Below, one piece after another: positions 15,908 through 23,643 of a stretch of DNA of 26,228 nucleotides. The position numbers and the translations under genes were made by a program. The DNA comes from Desulfobacterales bacterium (GTDB taxonomy: Bacteria; Desulfobacterota; Desulfobacteria; Desulfobacterales; JASFBJ01). Each line of letters opens with the position of its first letter. Position 1 is the first letter of the stretch. The stretch is from assembly GCA_030149585.1 (NCBI GenBank), contig JASFBJ010000007.1, positions 1-26,228 on the forward strand, in the 5' to 3' direction. The notes under the pieces are model-generated. The model was not told the origin of the DNA. It saw nothing but the letters and a program-made list of their open reading frames with translations, and made no database searches.

Positions 15908-17377
15908 TCAGATTCCCTGCATTTTTTGAATCAAATCACATAAAAGCCTTACCCCAAAGCCGGTTCCACCTGGTTCACAATAAGCATCGGACTTTTTAAT
16001 ATAGGCTGGTCCGGCAATATCAATATGTGCCCAAGGTGTGTTTTTTACAAAATCAGCCAGGAATAAAGCCGCTGTAATTGCTCCGCCCCAGCGGGAGCTG
16101 CTCATATTGCATAAATCAGCAAAATCACTTTTTAAAAGCTCTTTATAATCATCGGGCATGGGCATGGGCCAGCAGCGTTCATGGGTTTTTTTACCTGATT
16201 TGATTATTAAATCAGTTAAATTATTATCAGACCCAAAAACTCCGGCAATTTTCTCTCCCAGAGCAACCACGCAGGCCCCGGTCAAAGTGGCTAGATCAAT
16301 AACTGCTTGGGGCTTATACTCTTTAATAACATAGGCTAAGGCATCAGCTAAAATCAGACGGCCTTCTGCGTCGGTATTCCCGATTTCCACACTTTGACCT
16401 GCCCAGGTTTTAATGATATCCCCAGGCCGGATGGCTTTGCCGGAAGGCATATTTTCCACCAGAGGCATTACCCCGATTATATTTATTTTGGGTTTTAGTT
16501 TGGCCAAAGCGATCATGGCACCGGCAACTGTTGCAGCGCCTGACATATCCATTTTCATCCCGGTTAAACCATCTGCTGATTTTAAATTTATACCACCGGA
16601 ATCAAATGTAACTCCTTTGCCCACCAGGGCCACAGTTTTTTCAGCGTTCCCTGCTTTATATTCTAAAATTACCATTCTGGGTCTGGCATTGCTGCCGGCT
16701 GCGACTGCTAAAATACCGCCGAATTTATTAACTTGTAAAAATTTTTCATCCAAAAGAGTGGTCTTGAGACCAGCTGTTTTTGCAAGTGAGATAATCCCAT
16801 TTGCAAAAACAGCTGGTTTTTTATCGTTAGAGGGAGTGCTGACCCATTCTCTGGCCAGTACGGTTCCCTTGCAAATTATTTCAATTTGATGTGATAGTTT
16901 ATTATATTTTTTAGCTGTGCCGGCACCTGCTAAAACCTCAATTTTTTTTAAGGGAGCCTTTTTTTCTTTTTTATATTTATCAAAAATATGGTTACCCAAA
17001 AAAGCCCCTTCAAACAGGGCTGTTAATCTGTTTTCAGTTTCCAAAGGCAGGGCTTTAGCAAGTGGCGCTGCAATCAAAACTTCCTTAAGCCCTGCTTTGA
17101 CACAGTATTTTACAGCATTTCCGGCAAAAATTCTTAATTTCTCCAAATCTATCTGAGATAGTTTTCCCAAACCCATAAAGACGACTCGTTCAGCTTTTAT
17201 ATTGGGAGGATTATATAAAACGATTTTTTCATCTTTTTTCCCCTGAAACTCCTGTTTTTCTTTGCCCAGCTCAATAAGAGAAATAATCGATTTTATATTA
17301 TGAATTTTTTGATCTTCGCAGACCGGAATCACCAGAGTACTTATTTGACATTTTTTTAGATCAACAGATTTTAACAT
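15908..17377 (-). CDS. pepA: Leucyl aminopeptidase (M17 family)
   Basis: 489 residues, normal for cytosolic M17 aminopeptidases, which use two metal ions to release N-terminal residues from peptides. The C-terminal catalytic domain is intact: VGKGVTFDSGGINLKS (K254, D259), MKMDMSGAATVAGAM, and the signature NTDAEGRLILADAL with R340. It continues with DLATLTGACVVALG and, near the end, SSRWGGAITAALFLADFV and HIDIAGPAY. The N-terminal half is the less conserved regulatory domain. Start: ATG at 17375-17377 with AAGGAA about 9 nt upstream. Some family members also bind DNA, but nothing here shows that. It is separated from the cyclophilin gene upstream by a repeat-rich 312-nt spacer. Confidence 0.95.
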   Translation of the reverse strand: MLKSVDLKKCQISTLVIPVCEDQKIHNIKSIISLIELGKEKQEFQGKKDEKIVLYNPPNIKAERVVFMGLGKLSQIDLEKLRIFAGNAVKYCVKAGLKEVLIAAPLAKALPLETENRLTALFEGAFLGNHIFDKYKKEKKAPLKKIEVLAGAGTAKKYNKLSHQIEIICKGTVLAREWVSTPSNDKKPAVFANGIISLAKTAGLKTTLLDEKFLQVNKFGGILAVAAGSNARPRMVILEYKAGNAEKTVALVGKGVTFDSGGINLKSADGLTGMKMDMSGAATVAGAMIALAKLKPKINIIGVMPLVENMPSGKAIRPGDIIKTWAGQSVEIGNTDAEGRLILADALAYVIKEYKPQAVIDLATLTGACVVALGEKIAGVFGSDNNLTDLIIKSGKKTHERCWPMPMPDDYKELLKSDFADLCNMSSSRWGGAITAALFLADFVKNTPWAHIDIAGPAYIKKSDAYCEPGGTGFGVRLLCDLIQKMQGI

Positions 17378-17428
17378 ATTGGGTTATTCCTTAATACTTT
17401 TTCGGCATTCTTTATTAATGGCCAACGA

Positions 17429-17624
17429 TAGTTTACACTTTTGACGGTTATTGCTTTCTACCAAGAAACTCTTTCGATCAATCGCAAGTTTCTTATAGAA
17501 AAAAATGGCGTCGCGAAATATAAAGCTCGTTCCCACGCTCCAGCGTGGGAATGCATACCACATAGAGTTCCCACGCTGGAGCATGGGAACCAGGCAAGAA
17601 GCAACATCTAAAAAGTGTAAACTA
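17429..17624. repeat. 14-bp perfect inverted repeat bracketing the twin hairpins (possible insertion unit)
   Basis: TAGTTTACACTTTT (17429-17442) is exactly complementary to AAAAGTGTAAACTA (17611-17624). The pair encloses 168 nt containing the two GC-rich hairpins. A second complementary pair, GAAAAAAATGGCGTC near 17498-17512 and GATGCCATTTTTTC near 17635-17648, interleaves with it rather than nesting. The 312-nt spacer 17378-17689 contains no gene I can support. Confidence 0.6.
17529..17590. repeat. Pair of REP-like hairpins sharing GTTCCCACGCT
   Basis: Unit 1 (17529-17552) is GTTCCCACGCT-cc-AGCGTGGGAAT; unit 2 (17567-17590) is GTTCCCACGCT-gg-AGCATGGGAAC with one mismatched pair. Both have 11-bp stems with 2-nt centres and lie 14 nt apart in the same orientation. 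This is a dispersed palindromic repeat of the 'GTTCCCACGC...GCGTGGGAA' kind that I remember from many bacterial genomes. Confidence 0.8.
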
Positions 17625-17689
17625 AATTTGAAGGATGCCATTTTTTCAAGTAAATGCCGGGTATTATAAAAAACACAAACCACGGATAT

Positions 17690-18214
17690 TTATCTTTGAA
17701 TCGTAAGTGTAGTAATTACTACCGGTTCTTTGGGTTTATCCATTGGGCCGGTCGGCACACAGCCGATTTCTTTTACTACCTCCAGTCCATTAATTACTTT
17801 ACCAAAAACTGTATGTCGGTCATCTAAATGGGGGGTGGGCCCTAAGGTTATAAAAAACTGGCTTCCATTGGTGCCGGGGCCGGCATTGGCCATGGATAAA
17901 ATTCCAGCACTGGAATGCCGCAAAGAGGAATCAAATTCATCATCAAAACGATATCCTGGATCACCGGTTCCGCTCCCAAGTGGGCAGCCGCCCTGAATCA
18001 TAAAGCCTTCAATCACCCTGTGAAAGATAAGACCATCATAAAAATTTCCCTCTTTTTGAGTCTCCTGGCGACCTTCGGCCAGATTAATAAAATTCCAAAC
18101 CGTCTCAGGACACTCTTTTGCATAAAGTTCAATCTCAAAATCTCCCAGAGTTGTTGCAAATAATGCACTAACCCGATCCATATCCTCTTTATAATCTGTT
18201 TTTGTAATGCTCAT
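17690..18214 (-). CDS. Cyclophilin-type peptidyl-prolyl cis-trans isomerase
   Basis: 174 residues, a single cyclophilin domain without signal peptide, so cytosolic. It catalyses cis-trans isomerisation of X-Pro bonds. Motifs: YDGLIFHRVIEGFMIQGGCP with catalytic R66, MANAGPGTNGSQFFIT (108-123) and LDDRHTVFGKVINGLEVV. The residue equivalent to the cyclosporin-contacting Trp of human CypA appears to be His129 (TPHLDDRH), as in many bacterial forms with low drug affinity. The CAGGAG site 5 nt before the ATG fixes the start, leaving an 11-residue hydrophilic extension before the domain. It lies 57 nt downstream of the AOR gene on the same strand and may share its transcript. Confidence 0.93.
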   Translation of the reverse strand: MSITKTDYKEDMDRVSALFATTLGDFEIELYAKECPETVWNFINLAEGRQETQKEGNFYDGLIFHRVIEGFMIQGGCPLGSGTGDPGYRFDDEFDSSLRHSSAGILSMANAGPGTNGSQFFITLGPTPHLDDRHTVFGKVINGLEVVKEIGCVPTGPMDKPKEPVVITTLTIQR

Positions 18215-18271
18215 TTTTTCTCCTGTTTTAATTTATTGTAAGGGACAAAATTTATCTATAATTATCATAAT

Positions 18272-20413
18272 CTAATTTTTTGCTTGTGAGGTTAAAAGTT
18301 CAACCACTTCCGGGAAATCAATTTTTAAGCGCTTGACGGTTTCAAGGGTAGGTACGCCTTCAAGAGTCCAGCCTCTGCGCTTATATACAGCATCTTTTAA
18401 TTTTTCGTACTGCTTTTCCCGATATTGACGCAAGGCAGCAATCTTGTCTTTCGTGGTTTTTCCGCTTAAATCCTCAATCCCAAGGTTTTCCTTTAGCTGT
18501 TTGTCATAACGATCCTGGCGCGAAAGATACTCCTCTTTGGTTACCGGCCCCATTGCCCTGTACGGAATTGAATCCTGCTTGCGTGTGCCAAAGCCCATTT
18601 TTAAATTAAAAATCCTCTGAAAATTATAAACCGCCTCGCTCATGGTAATCAAATCCTCCGGCCCAACCTCAATTCCGGTTACGGCTGTAAAATATTGCGA
18701 GTACCACTGAACATGTTTTATTACTTTGGCGGGTTCTTTGGTATTTTTATTATCAGGTGGAACAACATCGTTCCAGGGCAGTTTACACAAACCACAGAGG
18801 CTGAACCAGGTGCGAAACATGGGAAACCAGTGGAGAGCCTCGGCCTTTAGTTCAAAAGTCGGCATAAATTTATGAACCATGTCTAAAAAAATCAGCCAGG
18901 CTTCATCATGCTGAGCTCCTTTCAGGGCCAAACCATAACCGCCCTGCTGAGCCAGAGATTCTTTGGTCATATATTCTGAAAATTCTAGGCCCTTTGATTC
19001 CATGCCGATGTCCTGCAAAAATTTAGGATCTGCGCCGAATTTTTCAGCAAATAAAGATTTCATCTTCAAAATCCCCTGTCCTGCAATAACGCCAAAACCC
19101 TTGCCTTGCGCCATCTCATGCAGCAAATTCAGTGCGCTCAAGCGATTTCCAAAATTCATTTCCAAACCACTGGTTTGGCTAATATCAATCAATCCCGCTT
19201 CATAACATTCCATGATAAAAGCCATGCCTGTGCCAACTGAAATAGTATCCAGGCCATATGTATCACAATAAAAATTCATCTCTAAAATTGTATATGGATC
19301 AAAAATACCCAGATTGGAACCGCAGCCTGCAATGGTTTCATACTCAGGGCCATCAACAAAAACTTTTTTCCCTTTAAAGGGCCCTGTTAATGGCACAAAA
19401 TCTCTGACACCGTGAGCACAAGCCAGTACGCAGCCTTTCCAGCAGCCGTCAAAACCAGGATCAAAAAGATGTTTAAAAACTTCGTCTCCGATATTATTGC
19501 CCTGTGGATGGCTGCCGAACTTAAAATTATGCGTTGGCAAAAGATCAAATTCATTCATAATTGGAACCAGATGTGTGGTGCCGATACTTGACATTCTATT
19601 AAGTTTGGGATCAACTTCGAGGATTTCCCTGGAATGCAGACGAGCCACCTTTTTTAACATTTCTTTATCAACCGGCTGATTAGAGTCCAGATTAACCGGA
19701 TGGTCGCGAACAACTATCGCCTTAAGACCCTTATGGGCCATAACAGTGCCGATGCCGCCCCTGCCTGCTTGTTTATATCTGGCCATTTTTCTTTTAAGAT
19801 CATACCATGTAAAATTTAAACACCCAAAAAGAGTGTGATAGGCTCCAGGGCCGGTTGACACCACTGAAATTCCGCCTGGCTTTGGATTAGCAAAATGTTC
19901 ATGTAAAACCTGCGAAATTTCATGGGAAGCTTCGGGAAGTCCTTTTATTTTAAATATTTCTACCTTTTGCGCGGGGCCGTCAATAAAAAGCACAAGGTCC
20001 TTAGTTGATTTACCGCTGATCTTCAAAGCATCAAAACCAGCGAATTTAAGCAAGGGACCGAAATGACCACCAACATTGGAATCAACAACCGAACCAGTAA
20101 GCGGCGAAATGCTGGTTACCGTACTTTTGCCGGACCCAGGGTAGTTGGGAGTGCCCCCTAATGGACCGCATGCAATGCAGATAGCATTTTCAGGATCATT
20201 CCAGGTTGTAGTGGATTTAACCGCATTCCAGAGCAGCCAGAGATCATAGCCCTTACCGCCAATAAAGGTTTTTTTTATCTTTTTTGCCACAGGTTCAACC
20301 GAAATTATTCCATTCGTGATATCAACAAATAAAAATTGATCTGTATAGCCATGCTTAATAACAGGCCGCTGATAAGTTAAGGATTTGATACTATTAAAGA
20401 TTAAATCAGCCAC
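18272..20413 (-). CDS. Aldehyde:ferredoxin oxidoreductase family protein (tungstopterin, 4Fe-4S)
   Basis: 713 residues, longer than classic AOR (~605). The N-terminal AOR domain is recognisable: FVDITNGIISVEPV, FIGGKGYDLWLLW, ACGPLGGT, SPLTGSVVDSNVGGHFGPLL, KFAGFDALKISG and the pterin-contact stretch RYKQAGRGGIGTVMAHKGLKA. Candidate cluster ligands are C324, C328 and C332 (CWKGCVLAC) and C543 in LCGLCKLPW. The first spacing is CxxxCxxxC, where archaeal AOR has CxxCxxxC. The family oxidises aldehydes to acids, or reduces acids, with ferredoxin; some members reduce benzoyl-CoA. The substrate is not predictable here. The C-terminal ~100 residues are charged and helical. The start codon is GTG (complement of 20411-20413) with AAAGGAG upstream. 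No small ferredoxin or MoaD-like gene is adjacent. Confidence 0.88.
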   Translation of the reverse strand: MADLIFNSIKSLTYQRPVIKHGYTDQFLFVDITNGIISVEPVAKKIKKTFIGGKGYDLWLLWNAVKSTTTWNDPENAICIACGPLGGTPNYPGSGKSTVTSISPLTGSVVDSNVGGHFGPLLKFAGFDALKISGKSTKDLVLFIDGPAQKVEIFKIKGLPEASHEISQVLHEHFANPKPGGISVVSTGPGAYHTLFGCLNFTWYDLKRKMARYKQAGRGGIGTVMAHKGLKAIVVRDHPVNLDSNQPVDKEMLKKVARLHSREILEVDPKLNRMSSIGTTHLVPIMNEFDLLPTHNFKFGSHPQGNNIGDEVFKHLFDPGFDGCWKGCVLACAHGVRDFVPLTGPFKGKKVFVDGPEYETIAGCGSNLGIFDPYTILEMNFYCDTYGLDTISVGTGMAFIMECYEAGLIDISQTSGLEMNFGNRLSALNLLHEMAQGKGFGVIAGQGILKMKSLFAEKFGADPKFLQDIGMESKGLEFSEYMTKESLAQQGGYGLALKGAQHDEAWLIFLDMVHKFMPTFELKAEALHWFPMFRTWFSLCGLCKLPWNDVVPPDNKNTKEPAKVIKHVQWYSQYFTAVTGIEVGPEDLITMSEAVYNFQRIFNLKMGFGTRKQDSIPYRAMGPVTKEEYLSRQDRYDKQLKENLGIEDLSGKTTKDKIAALRQYREKQYEKLKDAVYKRRGWTLEGVPTLETVKRLKIDFPEVVELLTSQAKN

Positions 20414-20567
20414 ATCCTGCTCCTTTATTTTTTTGCTTAAATTTTCCTACTGCATCTGACAAGGTACTAATATTTTCTTGACTTGCAATGAGGTGCTTCT
20501 TAGTTTATTTTTAATATTTTAACAATAATATTTTCCCAATAATATTTCAACATGGAGATTTAAAATA

Positions 20568-21422
20568 ATGCTGAATAACAAACATATTGGATTTATCGGA
20601 TCAGGCAATATGGGGGAAGCTCTGATTAGCGGACTGATTGGATCAGGTTCAGCCAAACCTGAAAATATTATCTGCTCGGATATTCGTCAAGAACCTTTGG
20701 ATCGTTTGGCCAAAACTTATGAAATTAAAACAACAACCAATAATAAAGAGGTTATAACAAGCTCCGATATTATTATTTACGCGGTTAAACCCCAGATTAT
20801 AGCGTCTGTTTTAACAGAAACAGCGGGCCTGCTGGATATGTCAAAACTGGTAATTTCAATTGCAGCCGGAGTCCCTTTGGCGGCCATTGAATCTTGCCTT
20901 GATAAGACATTACGGCTGATTCGGGTAATGCCCAATGTAGCAGTCTCGGTTAAAGAGGGCGCAACAGCTATAGCAGCTGGTTCCCATGCTTTAAAAGAGG
21001 ATGTTGATCTTGCAATGGAAATTTTTAATTCTGTTGGGAAATGCGTTTTTTTGAAAGAAAATAATCTTATGGATGCGGTAACCGGCTTAAGCGGCAGCGG
21101 GCCTGCCTATATTTTCTTAATCATTGATGCTTTGTCTGATGCTGGTGTTAAGATGGGCCTTTCGCGGCAGGATTCACAGCTTTTGTCAACCCAGACTGTA
21201 TTAGGCGCTGCCAAACTTGTTCTGGAAACAAAAACCCATCCAGCAGAGCTCAAAGATACGGTTACATCCCCTGGTGGAACTTCCATTGCAGGGCTGCATA
21301 CCCTTGAAAAAGGTGGTTTACGTACTACTTTGATTGAGGCAGTGGAAACAGCAACCCAAAGATCAGTAGAACTTGGCAAAATAATTACAGATACTTTTAA
21401 CGCTGATAAAAAAAACTCTTAA
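20568..21422 (+). CDS. proC: Pyrroline-5-carboxylate reductase
   Basis: 284 residues, slightly longer than typical (~270). It reduces 1-pyrroline-5-carboxylate to proline with NAD(P)H, the last step of proline synthesis. The N-terminal Rossmann motif is HIGFIGSGNMGEALISGL; further motifs are YAVKPQI, SIAAGVPLAAIE, RVMPNVAVSVKEGATAI, the signature GLSGSGPAYIFLIIDALSDAG, and SPGGTSIAGLHTLEKGGLR. The ATG follows a GGAG at about 10 nt. The 154-nt gap to the divergent AOR gene must hold both promoters; a possible TTGACT...TAGTTT (20478-20506) faces proC but is weak. It is followed after 18 nt by ccdA, suggesting a shared transcript although the functions differ. Confidence 0.95.
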   Translation: MLNNKHIGFIGSGNMGEALISGLIGSGSAKPENIICSDIRQEPLDRLAKTYEIKTTTNNKEVITSSDIIIYAVKPQIIASVLTETAGLLDMSKLVISIAAGVPLAAIESCLDKTLRLIRVMPNVAVSVKEGATAIAAGSHALKEDVDLAMEIFNSVGKCVFLKENNLMDAVTGLSGSGPAYIFLIIDALSDAGVKMGLSRQDSQLLSTQTVLGAAKLVLETKTHPAELKDTVTSPGGTSIAGLHTLEKGGLRTTLIEAVETATQRSVELGKIITDTFNADKKNS

Positions 21423-21440
21423 AGGCAAAGAAAACGAAAT

Positions 21441-22142
21441 ATGTTTACTGAAACAATATCAAATTCAGCAGCTTTTTTAGCAGGCTTGCTCTCTTTTTTT
21501 TCGCCCTGCGTACTGCCGCTGCTTCCGGCTTATTTTAGTTTTATTACCGGATTATCGCTGGAAGAACTGATAGAAGCTAAAAATACACAAATTCGTCAAA
21601 AAATTATTTTAGCTACCCTTGCCTTTGTAACAGGATTTTCTTCTATTTTCATTTTGCTCGGGGCATCAGCTTCCATGATGGGCGGTTTTATTTTTCAATA
21701 TCAGGAAATAATCCGGGTGGCTGGAGGAATCCTGATTATCATTTTGGGAGTTCATTTAACAGGTCTTATCAGAATCAGGATCCTTGAGTTTGAAAAACGG
21801 ATCCACCTTAACAAAAAGCCGCTTCATTTTTTAGGCACATTTATTATCGGCATGGCATTTGGAGCAGGCTGGAGTCCCTGCATAGGACCACTTTTGGGTT
21901 CGGTTCTCATAATTGCCGGCAGCAAGGAAACAGTGGGGCAGGGAATCGTGCTTTTAGGGTTCTATTCTATTGGCCTGGCTCTGCCCTTTATCATTATTTC
22001 CTTTTTTATTAACTATTTATTGACTATGATGAAAAAAACATCAAAAATATTAAAATATGTTAATCTTGCGGCAGGCTGGCTTTTAATAATAATCGGACTT
22101 TTGCTGGTTACCAACAGCCTTCATTTTCTTGGGTTTTCATAG
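21441..22142 (+). CDS. ccdA: CcdA-type thiol-disulfide membrane transporter
   Basis: 233 residues with six predicted TM helices. It belongs to the CcdA/DsbD-beta family, which moves electrons from cytosolic thioredoxin across the inner membrane to periplasmic thiol proteins. The paired redox cysteines are C23 in LSFFSPCVLPLLPAY and C147 in AGWSPCIGPLL, one in each three-TM repeat. There is no fused periplasmic domain; the thioredoxin-like partner is probably the next gene, 76 nt downstream. In anaerobes such pairs serve cytochrome c maturation or repair of exported thiol proteins; no cytochrome c genes are in this window. The ribosome binding site is weak (AAAGGCAAAG). Confidence 0.92.
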   Translation: MFTETISNSAAFLAGLLSFFSPCVLPLLPAYFSFITGLSLEELIEAKNTQIRQKIILATLAFVTGFSSIFILLGASASMMGGFIFQYQEIIRVAGGILIIILGVHLTGLIRIRILEFEKRIHLNKKPLHFLGTFIIGMAFGAGWSPCIGPLLGSVLIIAGSKETVGQGIVLLGFYSIGLALPFIIISFFINYLLTMMKKTSKILKYVNLAAGWLLIIIGLLLVTNSLHFLGFS

Positions 22143-22180
22143 TGAAAAATCTGTTAAAATTTTTAAATAATTTATTTTAT

Positions 22181-22202
22181 GCAAAGGTTTCAGAGCCTTT
22201 GC
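22181..22202 (+). other. Stem-loop between ccdA and the thioredoxin-like gene
   Basis: GCAAAGG (22181-22187) pairs with CCTTTGC (22196-22202) around an 8-nt loop, ending about 8 nt before the GGGG of the next ribosome binding site. There is no T-run. It may be an RNA processing or expression-tuning element within the operon. Confidence 0.35.
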
Positions 22203-22218
22203 CTGTCTGAGGGGAAAT

Positions 22219-22686
22219 ATGAAAAAAAAATTATTGCAACTGGTTTCAGGATTTCTGTTTTTCTTTATTATATCAGGACCTGCGCCGGATACTTCAGCTT
22301 CAGGGAAAATTGAGTGGCAATCCTATAAAAAGGGAATCAGCCTTAGTAAAAGCATTTCAAAAAAGGTATTTATAAATTTCCATGCAGACTGGTGCCGCTA
22401 TTGTCTTGCCATGGAAAAAGAGACATTCACTAATTCAGCGGTTGTGGCCTATCTTAACAAACATTTTATTCCAATAAAAGTAGACTCAGAACATGAAAAA
22501 AAAATTGCAGATCAATATCAGGTCAGGGGGTTGCCATTAACCTGCTTTCTTTCTGAAACAGCTGAGCGTATTGCATGCCGTCCCGGCTATATATCTGCTG
22601 ACGAACTTTTACAAATTTTAAAATATATTGGCACCGACAGTTATAAACATACCAGTTTTAATAATTTTTTAAAAAATGACAAATAA
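22219..22686 (+). CDS. Periplasmic thioredoxin-fold protein with WCRYC active site
   Basis: 155 residues. An N-terminal signal peptide (MKKKLLQLVSGFLFFFIIS, cut probably near residue 28) leads into a thioredoxin-fold domain: KVFINFHADWCRYCLAMEKE with redox pair C59-x2-C62. A cis-Pro loop follows at RGLPLTCFLSE. The layout resembles the Thioredoxin_7/DsbD-gamma-like group ('DWCxxCkxme...F'). It is expected to receive electrons from CcdA, encoded just upstream, and reduce periplasmic disulfides. GGGG-AAAT precedes the ATG. Its last 11 nt overlap the start of the Nudix gene (ATGACAAATAA), so the two are translationally coupled. Confidence 0.9.
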   Translation: MKKKLLQLVSGFLFFFIISGPAPDTSASGKIEWQSYKKGISLSKSISKKVFINFHADWCRYCLAMEKETFTNSAVVAYLNKHFIPIKVDSEHEKKIADQYQVRGLPLTCFLSETAERIACRPGYISADELLQILKYIGTDSYKHTSFNNFLKNDK

Positions 22687-23260
22687 TATTTTCCCGATAA
22701 TAAAAACCCTTATTCAAAATTCAACTCCACCGCAGCCTCCTTTTGGCAAAAAATATCAGGCAACCTGTGTTTTTTTATTACTTTATCAAATGAAACAGGA
22801 GTTAACTGTTCTGGGGATTCAGAAAACCGATACAATTGGTTATCCCTGGCGTAATCAGGTGGCACTTCCTGGAGGGCATGTTGATCCAGAGGATAACAGC
22901 CCCAAAGAAGCTGTTTTCCGCGAGCTGCAAGAGGAACTTGCTATTTTGCCGCGTCAGGTTGAGCTGCTGGGCTCCTTAGGGCATTTTCAAACGATAAATC
23001 AAAAAGATATTGAGGTATTTGTGGGTACCTGGGATAAAAGCGGGCCTCTTAATTTTGATGAAACTGAAATCTCGCGGATACTTGAAATTCCTTTTAAAAC
23101 ACTTCTTAAGACCCATCTTGAAAGAAAATTTCATAGTCGACGGTTAGAGCTGGATGTCACAAGCCTTCGGTATCCGCTTGAAGATGTGGAGATATGGGGC
23201 GTCACAGCTAAAATATTATACCACTTTATTGAACTTTTATACCCAAAATTTCAAATCTGA
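22676..23260 (+). CDS. Nudix hydrolase, CoA-pyrophosphatase-like
   Basis: 194 residues. A Nudix box variant spans roughly 65-90: LPGGHVDPEDNSPKEAVFRE followed by LQEELAI, with R82, E83, E86 and E87 as metal-ligand positions. The 'GGHVDPEDxSPxEAxxRELxEEL' form resembles the CoA/ADP-ribose-type subfamily (NUDT7, NudL). It should cleave a nucleoside diphosphate linked to another moiety; the substrate is unknown. The start codon lies inside the end of the thioredoxin-like gene (11-nt overlap), and no separate ribosome binding site is evident. The functional reason for coupling to a periplasmic redox protein is unclear and may be fortuitous. Confidence 0.9.
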   Translation: MTNNIFPIIKTLIQNSTPPQPPFGKKYQATCVFLLLYQMKQELTVLGIQKTDTIGYPWRNQVALPGGHVDPEDNSPKEAVFRELQEELAILPRQVELLGSLGHFQTINQKDIEVFVGTWDKSGPLNFDETEISRILEIPFKTLLKTHLERKFHSRRLELDVTSLRYPLEDVEIWGVTAKILYHFIELLYPKFQI

Positions 23261-23285
23261 ATTCGCTTATAAAAAACACCGGCTT

Positions 23286-23540
23286 TTATGTATGGTGGTC
23301 AATATAATGACTGACCAGACGAACCGTGATAATAATACAGACAGTGGCACTAAGTATAAATAATAGAATCGGTACCCAAATATAAGAATGATATTCCCGG
23401 GTTAAGCCGGCAGTATAGATACCTGTCAGACTGAAAATCACCACCAGCGCCATCAGACTACCCATTATATAACAGGCGGGTTCTGAATCATACCATGGGA
23501 TAATAGCTCTTCGAAATGTGGGATTTTGAGTTAAACGCAT
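23286..23540 (-). CDS. Small two-TM membrane protein of unknown function
   Basis: 84 residues. The N-terminus FRRAIIPWYDSEPACYIMGS is followed by two predicted TM helices (~23-44 and ~53-74) separated by GLTREYHSYIWVP. I remember small proteins with the same IIPWYDSEPACYI and YIWVP signatures from sulfate-reducing Desulfobacterota, but no function is known to me. Both the Asp-Ser-Glu-Pro-Ala-Cys segment and the Tyr-His pair would lie at membrane edges. The gene converges on the Nudix gene (25 nt gap) and diverges from the DUF4037 gene (103 nt). The ribosome binding site is poor (GAAAAAATT). Confidence 0.7.
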   Translation of the reverse strand: MRLTQNPTFRRAIIPWYDSEPACYIMGSLMALVVIFSLTGIYTAGLTREYHSYIWVPILLFILSATVCIIITVRLVSHYIDHHT

Positions 23541-23643
23541 AATTTTTTCAAAAAATTTAAACCATAACCATATCTAATTATCTTAAAACATATGATTTGG
23601 CTTTTTTGCAAGCCTTATTATAAAAAATATAGGACATTATCTT

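Noticed and set aside
17529..17590. Two-repeat CRISPR
   Set aside because: The units are self-complementary hairpins only 14 nt apart, with no array and no cas genes; they fit REP-like elements.
17384..17683. 99-codon minus-strand ORF between pepA and the cyclophilin gene
   Set aside because: It runs through the palindromic repeats, has no ribosome binding site, and its translation shows no domain; the open frame is a by-product of the repeats.
20478..20506. TTGACT...TAGTTT promoter for proC
   Set aside because: The -10 is too far from consensus to claim; mentioned only under proC.
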